NCBI GenBank assembly: GCA_044370375.1
Contig: JBILVQ010000218.1
Location: 1 to 5,177, forward strand
Length of the DNA: 5,177 bases
Source: JBILVQ01 sp044370375
Lineage (GTDB): Bacteria > Bacteroidota > Bacteroidia > UBA4408
Direction of reading: 5' to 3'
Below are positions 1 to 5,177 of the stretch, piece by piece (position 1 is the first letter of the stretch; each line of letters begins with the position of its first letter). The notes under the pieces were generated by a model. It made no database searches. It saw nothing but the letters and a program-made list of their open reading frames with translations, and was not told where the DNA came from. A program made the position numbers and the translations under genes.

Positions 1-1263
1 AACACGGGCAATGTTTCTTCTTGCCAAATCCGTCACCATGCCCCAATCATAGGTATAAGTGATGGGATGTAATTTCAACTCATGCACAATATAATGCAAA
101 CCATAACTGCTGTCGCGCCCGCCACTAAAGGGAATAATACAATCAGGCTTACCATCCCTGCTCCTGTACTTTTCCATCATTTGCTTAAACTCCTGCTCCC
201 GCTTGCCTTGGTTCTTAACAATGTATCTACCGCAATAATTGCATTCGCCCTTGGCATCGAAACGAATAAAAGGAAAAGTTTCGGGCAGCAAACATTTACT
301 GCAACGCTTTAATTTTTTGATGGCATCAATGTTAAACTCCAGCATTTTACGCAAAGGAGAATGCTTCAACAGATTCACCGTTTCATCCACTTTCGAAAAA
401 TCAAGCGCTTTATCGGGCGATAAATTATCAATGCGCGACAGGTCTCTTTTCCTCAAAAAATCAACCTTTTCAGCACCTTTTTCTTTCAACAAAAAACCCT
501 TGCTTTCGCCATCCTTCATTGAAAAAACCTGAGCAGAATAAGGTTCCGACCAGGTAGAGCCCGTAAAATTATAAGCAGCCATTACACCACTTTCTTCAAG
601 TGCTGTGTTGAGAATAAAATTCTCTGAGGCAAAAAGAAGACAGCCCTTGGCCTTGCTGTAATAGAGCGATGCGTTGTTGGTGCAAAGCAAAACCTGTTCA
701 GAGGCTGCATGAAAAACACAACTGGTAACCGAGCCTTCCATTTTAGCAAAAGCATTCGAAACACTGGCCCGCCAATCATTCGATGTCTGCATTTCCTGTT
801 GCAATAAGGCCAGCCAAACTTCCGTATCCACCTCCAGCGTGCGCTTCATGTGCGGGTTAGCGGTCCATAATTCATCCACATTGGTAATAATTCCGTTGTG
901 CACCGCAACGCATTCGCCATGAATTACAGGTTGATTGTTGTTGTTGTTTTCCTGAGAGCCATTGGTTACCAAACGTGCATGGGCCATAATGGCTAGCGGA
1001 GCGCTGAGTATGCCGTTCGTAAAACTCGATGCAAGATTATTTTCAAAAAAATCCTGAAACTCCTGCGTTTTAATCAGCTCACCGGCCGCCACAGAGTGCT
1101 TCAAAACACTTATCGTATTATCCTTAACGTGGTGAATCGCCATTCCGGCCGATTCCTTGCCCCTGCTTTCCGATAGCAAAAACAATTTCAGCACCAGTTT
1201 CTTAACGTCTTCTTTCTTCAACTGCGCATCAGCGCTGGCAATTACTCCAAAAATTCCACACAT
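1..1263 (-). CDS. Class II glutaminase fused to WbpG/PseA-like PP-loop amidotransferase (C-terminus outside window)
   Basis: Open frame of 421 codons from ATG at 1263 to the left edge with no stop, so the 3' end is missing. It starts MCGIFGVIA: Cys2 is the expected N-terminal nucleophile of a class II (Ntn) glutaminase. Further glutaminase motifs are RGKESAG (34-40), HARLVTNG (95-102, glutamine-binding Arg97), HNG (122-124, oxyanion-hole Asn/Gly) and D146. After a linker (about 240-315) come paired cysteines C321/C324 and C341/C344, then the PP-loop SGGRDSSY (380-387) and YDWGMVTDLARRNI (405-418). This second half resembles the N-acetyl sugar amidotransferases WbpG/PseA/LegX, which use ATP and ammonia to convert an acetamido sugar to an acetamidino sugar in surface glycans. 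Those enzymes normally draw ammonia from a separate HisH-type glutaminase; here a class II domain is fused. Inferred role: glutamine-dependent amidation of a sugar or related substrate in the cytoplasm. An asparagine synthetase-like enzyme is the alternative. Architecture is confident, substrate is not. No clear promoter or Shine-Dalgarno sequence was found upstream. Confidence 0.85.
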   Translation of the reverse strand, partial: MCGIFGVIASADAQLKKEDVKKLVLKLFLLSESRGKESAGMAIHHVKDNTISVLKHSVAAGELIKTQEFQDFFENNLASSFTNGILSAPLAIMAHARLVTNGSQENNNNNQPVIHGECVAVHNGIITNVDELWTANPHMKRTLEVDTEVWLALLQQEMQTSNDWRASVSNAFAKMEGSVTSCVFHAASEQVLLCTNNASLYYSKAKGCLLFASENFILNTALEESGVMAAYNFTGSTWSEPYSAQVFSMKDGESKGFLLKEKGAEKVDFLRKRDLSRIDNLSPDKALDFSKVDETVNLLKHSPLRKMLEFNIDAIKKLKRCSKCLLPETFPFIRFDAKGECNYCGRYIVKNQGKREQEFKQMMEKYRSRDGKPDCIIPFSGGRDSSYGLHYIVHELKLHPITYTYDWGMVTDLARRNIARV

Positions 1264-1339
1264 AATATAGGGTTTCGAGGGCTAAATTAAGCCATTATTC
1301 ACAATACTTTTCCCCGTTCCTGAAAACCTGTCAACAAGG

Positions 1340-1600
1340 CTGTTAACATTTCGCGGCCGGACAAGCATTGCATAACGTTTGGATGGCCGGAAAATTGTTG
1401 ACGAAATAATTTTTTGGGGGTATCCGCAGCACAAAAATTGTGGGTACAAAATTTTTATGCTGCGGCCGCGCTTTCCGCTGCTACAACCCGGCCATGCCTT
1501 GCTAGCAAAGCCAATGCAGGCTGCGCCAAATGTTATGTTCAACCTTGCTAAGTACCCGGCCGGGTGGGTATCCGCTGCAATCGCTTACCCGGCCACCGTT
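1340..1600. repeat. GC-rich intergenic block rich in inverted and direct repeats, probable dispersed repeat
   Basis: This fills most of the 438-bp gap between the divergent amidotransferase and serC genes, and I see no credible gene in it. Symmetric pieces seen directly are TGTTAACA (1341-1348), GCGGCCGC (1462-1469), TTGCTAGCAA (1499-1508) and ACCCGGCCGGGT (1554-1565), all perfect palindromes. CATAACGTTTGG (1371-1382) recurs inverted with one mismatch as CCAAATGTTATG (1526-1537). GGGTATCCGC occurs twice in direct orientation (1418-1427 and 1566-1575), and ACCCGGCCA at 1486-1494 and 1587-1595. The GC-rich clusters contrast with the A+T-richer flanks. Such density suggests a dispersed intergenic element of the kind common in Bacteroidota genomes. 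That is inferred, because copy number cannot be seen here. The outer ends are approximate. Confidence 0.55.
1424..1465. repeat. Long imperfect inverted repeat (potential hairpin)
   Basis: The left arm (1424-1441) and right arm (1446-1465) are near reverse complements around a 4-base GGGT loop. The outer eight pairs, CCGCAGCA with TGCTGCGG, are perfect. Then comes one mismatch, a run of A/T pairs and a two-base bulge near the loop. No T-run follows the stem on either strand and it lies between divergent genes, so it is a poor candidate for an intrinsic terminator. It is better read as the core of the surrounding repeat block. Confidence 0.7.
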
Positions 1601-1648
1601 TCGTTTTTTGGCAGAAAATGTAGTCCTTGGTAACATTTCAAGAAAAAA

Positions 1649-1680
1649 TTTCAATCCTCTCATCTTTTCCCCTAAATTCG
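1649..1680 (+). promoter_or_regulatory. Probable Bacteroidota-type promoter of serC-serA
   Basis: TAAATTCG at 1673-1680 fits the Bacteroidota -7 pattern TAnnTTTG with one change (C for the third T). TTTC at 1649-1652 lies 20 bases upstream as a possible -33 element (consensus TTTG or TTG). Transcription would start near 1685, giving a leader of roughly 15-17 bases before ATG 1702. This placement argues against the upstream in-frame TTG at 1627 as the serC start. No Shine-Dalgarno sequence is evident, as is usual in this phylum. Confidence 0.5.
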
Positions 1681-1701
1681 TCCGGTTTTCAAAAACATTA
1701 C

Positions 1702-2778
1702 ATGAGTAAAGTACATAATTTCAGTGCAGGTCCGGGCATATTGCCGCAGGAAGTTCTGCAAAAATCGGCAGAAGCTTGTCTTAACTTCGACGGACTCAAC
1801 CTTTCACTGCTTGAAATATCCCACCGCAGCAAGAATTTTGAAGCGGTGATGGATCGTTCAAGAAACCTTGTGAAACAGCTCTTCAACATGGACGATGATT
1901 GGGAAGTGTTGTTTTTGGGTGGAGGTGCCAGCACACAGTTTGCCATGGTTCCCTACAATTTATTGCGCGATGGCGGAAAAGCCGGCTACCTAAATACCGG
2001 TGTTTGGGCCTCAAAAGCCATCAAAGAATCCAAGCTGGTGGGCGAAACATTGGTGTTGGCCTCTTCCGAAGCAGATAAGTTTACGCATATCCCAAAAAAC
2101 TACAATATCCCGACCGATCTTGATTATTTTCATATCACTTCCAACAATACCATTTACGGAACGCAAATGAAAAGTTTTCCGAAAACTTCGGTACCCTTGG
2201 TTTGCGATATGTCGAGTGATATTTTCAGTAGGCCGGTAGATGCAGCACCCTTCTCTTTAATCTATGCCGGAGCCCAGAAAAACATGGGCCCTGCAGGAGC
2301 AACCATGGTAGCCGTAAGAAAAAGTGTTTTGGGAAAAACAGGAAGAAAAATGTTTTCCATGCTCGATTACCAGGTGCATATAAAAGGTGGATCGATGTAC
2401 AACACGCCTCCGGTTTTCCCTATTTATGTTTGTATGCTCACCATGGAATGGTTGTTGGCCAATGGCGGACTTGATTGGATGGCCCAAAGGAATGAAGCCA
2501 AATCAAGTTTGTTGTATGCAGAAATAGACCGTAATTCCATGTTCAAAGGAACCACGGCTGTTGAAGATCGTTCGCAAATGAATGTAACTTTTGTGATGCA
2601 TCAACCCGAACTGGAGCCTGAATTTGATAAACTTTGGAAAGAAGCCAATATCAGCGGAATCCGCGGCCACCGGGATGTAGGAGGTTATCGAGCTTCACTT
2701 TACAATGCCCTGCCATTAGAAAGTGTTGCTGTTTTAGTAGAAACGATGAAAGAATTTGAAACCAAATTTGGAGCCTGA
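1702..2778 (+). CDS. serC: Phosphoserine aminotransferase SerC
   Basis: PLP-dependent enzyme converting 3-phosphohydroxypyruvate and glutamate to O-phosphoserine and 2-oxoglutarate, step two of serine synthesis; it may also act on the related intermediate in PLP synthesis. The protein has 358 residues, the usual SerC length. It opens MSKVHNFSAGPGILP, the typical family start. Visible family residues are H41-R42 (substrate phosphate), GGGASTQF (73-80, PLP phosphate loop), W102 (PLP stacking), T150, D169 in CDMSSD (pyridine nitrogen) and K193 in GAQKNMGPAG (Schiff-base lysine). GHRDVGGYRAS (322-332) is a conserved C-terminal active-site motif. ATG 1702 is chosen over the in-frame TTG at 1627 because the extra 25 residues match nothing in SerC and would overlap the predicted promoter. 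The stop is TGATAA, two tandem in-frame stops, and serA begins 6 bases after TGA, so the two are surely cotranscribed. Confidence 0.97.
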   Translation: MSKVHNFSAGPGILPQEVLQKSAEACLNFDGLNLSLLEISHRSKNFEAVMDRSRNLVKQLFNMDDDWEVLFLGGGASTQFAMVPYNLLRDGGKAGYLNTGVWASKAIKESKLVGETLVLASSEADKFTHIPKNYNIPTDLDYFHITSNNTIYGTQMKSFPKTSVPLVCDMSSDIFSRPVDAAPFSLIYAGAQKNMGPAGATMVAVRKSVLGKTGRKMFSMLDYQVHIKGGSMYNTPPVFPIYVCMLTMEWLLANGGLDWMAQRNEAKSSLLYAEIDRNSMFKGTTAVEDRSQMNVTFVMHQPELEPEFDKLWKEANISGIRGHRDVGGYRASLYNALPLESVAVLVETMKEFETKFGA

Positions 2779-2784
2779 TAAGCG

Positions 2785-3738
2785 ATGAAAAGAATTTTAG
2801 CCAATGACGGTATCGATGCTACCGGAAAAGCATTGTTGGAAAAAGCCGGCTTTGAAGTTATTACCGAAAAGGTAAAGCAGGAAAACCTTGTTGAATTTAT
2901 CAACGTGGAAAGAATTTCTGTGCTAACAGTGCGCAGCGCAACCAAAGTTAGAAAGGAAATGATTGATGCTTGTCCGCATTTGCAAATCATTGGCCGAGGC
3001 GGAGTAGGCATGGACAATATAGATGTTGAGTACGCGCGTTCCATCGGAAAAAAAGTAATCAATACCCCTGCTGCATCCTCTCATTCTGTTGCCGAATTGG
3101 TGATGGGTCATTTGTATGCTGTTGCTCGTTGTTTGCATTTATCAAATCGCTATATGCCGGTTGAAGGTGTAACAAGTTTTGATTTACACAAAAAACTTTT
3201 TAGCAATGGCTTTGAATTAAGGGGTAAAACGCTTGGCATCATTGGCTTTGGAAGAATTGGTCAAAGCCTTGCTTCTATTGCTTTGGGCAGTGGAATGAAA
3301 GTAATTGTGAGCGACCCATTTGTGAAGGAAGCAAAAATTGAGGTGCCGATTTTTGGCATTCACCCGGTGCCGGCAGTAACTTTGAAGAGTATTCCCATGG
3401 AGGAAGTGTTGTTAAACAGTGATATCATCAGCATCCATGTTCCCGGTGGAGAAATCATCAGTGCCAAAGAAATTGCCTTGATGAAAAGGGGCGTTGTTTT
3501 GTTGAATGCTTCACGCGGTGGTGTAATCAACGAAACCGATTTGCTGGATGCACTTGAAACCGGTCAGATATATTCAGTTGCACTTGATGTTTTCAACAAC
3601 GAACCAACGCCTGACGAAAATCTTTTAAGTCATGCCGGTATTTCTATTAGTCCGCACATTGGTGCCTCTACCAAAGAAGCACAGGAGCGCATTGGCATAG
3701 AGTTGGCTGAATCGATCATCAGGGAGTATACTGAGTAG
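2785..3738 (+). CDS. serA: D-3-phosphoglycerate dehydrogenase, short form without ACT domain
   Basis: NAD-dependent enzyme that oxidises 3-phosphoglycerate to 3-phosphohydroxypyruvate, the first step of serine synthesis; its product is the substrate of the SerC encoded just upstream. The protein has 317 residues in the D-isomer 2-hydroxyacid dehydrogenase fold: an N-terminal substrate-binding part (about 1-97), the NAD-binding domain (about 98-285) and a C-terminal return to the first domain. Visible residues are R50-S51 in LTVRSATKV, the dinucleotide loop GFGRIG (154-159), D177 in VSDPF (ribose binding), and the catalytic set R244 (NASRGG), E273 (NNEP) and H291 (SPHIG). Translation ends 26 residues after H291, so the C-terminal ACT regulatory domain of E. 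coli SerA, which binds serine, is absent. Another 2-hydroxyacid dehydrogenase activity is possible, but adjacency to serC makes the SerA assignment strong. Confidence 0.94.
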   Translation: MKRILANDGIDATGKALLEKAGFEVITEKVKQENLVEFINVERISVLTVRSATKVRKEMIDACPHLQIIGRGGVGMDNIDVEYARSIGKKVINTPAASSHSVAELVMGHLYAVARCLHLSNRYMPVEGVTSFDLHKKLFSNGFELRGKTLGIIGFGRIGQSLASIALGSGMKVIVSDPFVKEAKIEVPIFGIHPVPAVTLKSIPMEEVLLNSDIISIHVPGGEIISAKEIALMKRGVVLLNASRGGVINETDLLDALETGQIYSVALDVFNNEPTPDENLLSHAGISISPHIGASTKEAQERIGIELAESIIREYTE

Positions 3739-3849
3739 CGGATGATAGAATGATTGGTTCGGTTGCCTCATCGAATTTAGCCCATGGAAGGAAGTAAAAG
3801 GAAGTATCCGACCAGCCTTTTCATGAAGAAAGCTAGGCATTAATTCGAT
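3739..3849. other. Convergent intergenic gap after serA
   Basis: This 111-bp gap separates the converging serA and His/Arg-rich genes. I see no strong hairpin followed by a T-run, so no terminator is called. ATCGAATT (3770-3777) and its complement AATTCGAT (3842-3849) could pair across a 64-base loop, but that is weak. GGAAGTA occurs twice close together near 3788-3808. Confidence 0.4.
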
Positions 3850-4266
3850 CTATTTGGCCGGTAAATCCTGATGATTGAGGTTATCCATGTAAATATCATC
3901 ATAATCATCGTCTTCGGGATTTAGTTCACGATGGGGAACATCGGCAAGATTAACATTGATGAGAGTGGGCGGAGGAACGCTTTGGCTGGCCCACACAGAC
4001 CCGTTTCTATAAACATAGTGTCCTCGCCAGTTATCAAAATACACGTTGTACTTCGGGAAATAAATCCATCTGCGGTGGTAGGCATGTTTCGGTCGCCATT
4101 TGGGGTAAAACACCACCACTTTGGCCGGACGATGTCTGCTTTTAATCACTGCTCTTCGGGCATGCCGATGGTGATTGCGATGACCACGAGCATATTGTGC
4201 TGATGCGTAATCGGGCAGCAATAGGAAGCCGAAGGCAAGCAACAGAAGGAAGGCAAACTTTTTCAT
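3850..4266 (-). CDS. Small secreted His/Arg-rich protein of unknown function
   Basis: A 138-residue protein; I do not recognise a named family. Residues 1-23 form a clear Sec signal peptide: MKK, a hydrophobic stretch (FAFLLLLAFGFLLL), then a signal peptidase I site ASA before Q24. There is no lipobox cysteine, so it should be soluble in the periplasm or beyond. The mature part starts strongly basic (about 25-67, many His, Arg and Lys), passes through an aromatic section (WIYFPKYNVYFDNWRGHYVYRNGSVW split over 67-92), then SQSVPPPTL, and ends acidic (about 114-128, PEDDDYDD). The tyrosine-rich 'NVYFD...YVYRNGSVWASQSVPP' pattern recalls small uncharacterised Bacteroidota envelope proteins. Start ATG 4266 is preferred over the in-frame TTG at 4293, since the latter lies inside the predicted promoter and would bury the signal peptide behind extra residues. 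It has its own promoter, so it is probably a single-gene unit. Confidence 0.8.
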   Translation of the reverse strand: MKKFAFLLLLAFGFLLLPDYASAQYARGHRNHHRHARRAVIKSRHRPAKVVVFYPKWRPKHAYHRRWIYFPKYNVYFDNWRGHYVYRNGSVWASQSVPPPTLINVNLADVPHRELNPEDDDYDDIYMDNLNHQDLPAK

Positions 4267-4290
4267 CTTGAATAATTTTGCATTTTGACA

Positions 4291-4321
4291 CAAAGGTAGG
4301 CCTAAGGTTTAATGAAGGAAA
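4291..4321 (-). promoter_or_regulatory. Bacteroidota-type promoter of the His/Arg-rich secreted protein
   Basis: Read on the minus strand, TACCTTTG (4298-4291) is an exact match to the Bacteroidota -7 consensus TAnnTTTG. TTTC (4321-4318) sits 19 bases upstream as a one-mismatch -33 element (TTTG). The start of transcription would be near 4285, about 18 bases before ATG 4266. The promoter fits entirely within the gap after the stop of the upstream PKD-protein gene, so the small gene need not rely on read-through. Confidence 0.65.
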
Positions 4322-4325
4322 GAAA

Positions 4326-5177
4326 TTACTCCCTCAATACCTTCCTTACTTCCCTCCCATTCACGCGCAACAAATAAATTCCGCTTTGTAATTCGCTGAT
4401 GTTGATGTTAACATTATTTTGTTTTTGTTGGTAAGCATAGGTTTGTAATACCCTTCCTTGCAGGTCGATGAGTTCAAGGCAATAAAAACAATCGGTTAGG
4501 GGATTGCATTGTAGGGTGAGGATTTCTTTGTTCTGCTGCAAAGTAAAGGATGGATTTCTTTTTATTTCTTCAATGCTAACGGCTGTTAATTGAAATGGCA
4601 GACTAAAAACTGTGCAACCATTTTGTGTGGTACTAACGGTGTAAAGCCCATTTTGCTGGGGTGCACAGGCAAAATCGGTAGCACCTGCCAAAAGGCTATC
4701 ATTCAAATACCATTGGTAATTGGGCGAAACACTTGCCTCTAAAAAAGAAGCATTTAAAACAATGGTGGGTACTAAAGGTGGAGTTGTGTTTGGAATATAA
4801 ACATCCCTTGAAATTATAAACTGATTACAACGATTTGTAAAAGTTAAGGTGATGGTGTAGGTGCCGGGTGCAGAAAATAGGTGAAAAGGATCAGTACCTT
4901 CATAAGTATTGTTAGTGCCGGAAGCAGGGTCTCCAAAATCCCAAGAAATATCGTGCACCACATTGAGCAAGGTATCGAAAACAACAATGGCAGAGTCGGC
5001 ACCTGTACAGGTGGGTATGTGAAGTGTGGCGCTGTGTTGACGGGCGAAGATGCAATCAGGAAAATTAGGCATGTGACCTAGATAAACAGTTGTAAATCCG
5101 GTAGGATTCAAATATGTCTCCATATAGGAAATATTACAATCTGGATAAGGCAAATCAGGATGTTCAATTTTATCAAG
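4326..5177 (-). CDS. C-terminal part of a secreted PKD/Ig-like protein with a probable T9SS sorting domain (N-terminus outside window)
   Basis: The frame is open from the right edge to a TAA at 4328-4326, giving 283 residues; the TTG at 5153 is not a real start because the frame continues upstream. The first residues (LDKIEHPDLPYPDC, then GHMPNFPDCIF at 34-44) match a recurring segment just before the PKD domain in large Bacteroidota exoproteins. A PKD domain follows (about 48-130), with WDFGDP (79-84) and the closing FSAPGTYTITLTF (101-113). Next is an Ig-like segment (about 135-200) with YQWYLNDSLLAGAT (154-167) and GLYTV (177-181). The last 80 residues resemble a T9SS type A sorting domain: LELIDLQGRVL (234-244), NINISELQSGIYLLRV (257-272) and the basic end KVLRE. 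Such domains direct export across the outer membrane and surface attachment. The usual 'YPNP' entry motif is degenerate here (RNPSF, 207-211). Function of the missing part is unknown; adhesin-like or repeat proteins are common with this tail. Confidence 0.85.
   Translation of the reverse strand, partial: LDKIEHPDLPYPDCNISYMETYLNPTGFTTVYLGHMPNFPDCIFARQHSATLHIPTCTGADSAIVVFDTLLNVVHDISWDFGDPASGTNNTYEGTDPFHLFSAPGTYTITLTFTNRCNQFIISRDVYIPNTTPPLVPTIVLNASFLEASVSPNYQWYLNDSLLAGATDFACAPQQNGLYTVSTTQNGCTVFSLPFQLTAVSIEEIKRNPSFTLQQNKEILTLQCNPLTDCFYCLELIDLQGRVLQTYAYQQKQNNVNINISELQSGIYLLRVNGREVRKVLRE

Noticed and set aside
82..779. Open frames at 82-312 and 239-532 (plus strand) and at 582-779 (minus strand)
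   Set aside because: All lie inside the amidotransferase gene in other frames. The real frame carries unambiguous glutaminase and PP-loop motifs across the whole stretch.
1282..1289. TAATTTAG on the minus strand as a -7 element for the amidotransferase gene
   Set aside because: It has one mismatch to TAnnTTTG and no TTG-like -33 element at a suitable spacing; the nearest TTG is only about 12 bases upstream. Not strong enough to call.
1424..1465. Hairpin as a transcription terminator
   Set aside because: No T-run follows on either strand, and it lies upstream of two divergent genes, where no transcript is expected to end.
1282..1542. Open frame on the minus strand (86 codons) in the intergenic block
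   Set aside because: It runs through the palindromes and hairpin, has an unnatural residue mix rich in Cys, Arg and Ser, and its composition follows the repeat rather than a protein. It is probably a spurious frame in a dispersed repeat.
1340..1600. CRISPR array or insertion sequence
   Set aside because: The repeats are short, irregularly spaced and partly inverted with no uniform spacers, and no transposase frame is present.
1379..1633. Open frame on the plus strand (84 codons) in the same block
   Set aside because: It overlaps the frame above on the opposite strand, with no recognisable motif, promoter or start context. It is explained by the same repeat.
3931..4203. Plus-strand open frame opposite the His/Arg-rich gene
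   Set aside because: The minus strand has a signal peptide and a consensus promoter; the plus-strand frame has neither and looks like an antisense shadow.
4881..5081. Plus-strand open frame opposite the PKD domain
   Set aside because: It is antisense to the clearly coding PKD segment (WDFGDP) and has no features of its own.

Overview
The window looks like chromosomal DNA from a member of the Bacteroidota, possibly Chitinophagales- or Sphingobacteriales-like. The support is the tail of a PKD-domain protein with a type IX secretion (T9SS) style C-terminal domain, two promoters of the Bacteroidota form (TAnnTTTG or a close variant near -7), and the lack of clear Shine-Dalgarno sequences before the starts. 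No rRNA, tRNA, CRISPR array, transposase or phage gene was seen.

Layout. (1) Positions 1-1263, minus strand: the N-terminal 421 residues of a large amidotransferase. A class II glutaminase domain is joined to a four-cysteine and PP-loop ATPase domain of the WbpG/PseA (N-acetyl sugar amidotransferase) type. The gene runs off the left edge. (2) Positions 1264-1701: a 438-bp divergent intergenic region. Most of it is a GC-rich block packed with inverted and direct repeats, probably a dispersed intergenic repeat. It ends in a promoter for the next gene. (3) Positions 1702-3738, plus strand: a tight serC-serA operon with a 6-bp gap, encoding two of the three steps of phosphorylated serine biosynthesis. 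SerA is the short form without an ACT domain. (4) Positions 3850-4266, minus strand: a small secreted His/Arg-rich protein of unknown function, with its own well-formed promoter. (5) Positions 4326-5177, minus strand: the C-terminal part of a large secreted PKD/Ig-like protein with a probable T9SS sorting domain. Its 5' part lies beyond the right edge.

SerA oxidises 3-phosphoglycerate to 3-phosphohydroxypyruvate and SerC transaminates this to O-phosphoserine, so the central operon is one functional unit (serB is not in the window). The other three genes have no obvious pathway link to it. The left gene probably belongs to glycan modification and the two right-hand genes to the cell envelope or exterior. 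I found no convincing undescribed multi-gene system. The points most worth a second look are the glutaminase/sugar-amidotransferase fusion, the structured repeat between it and serC, and the His/Arg-rich secreted protein.
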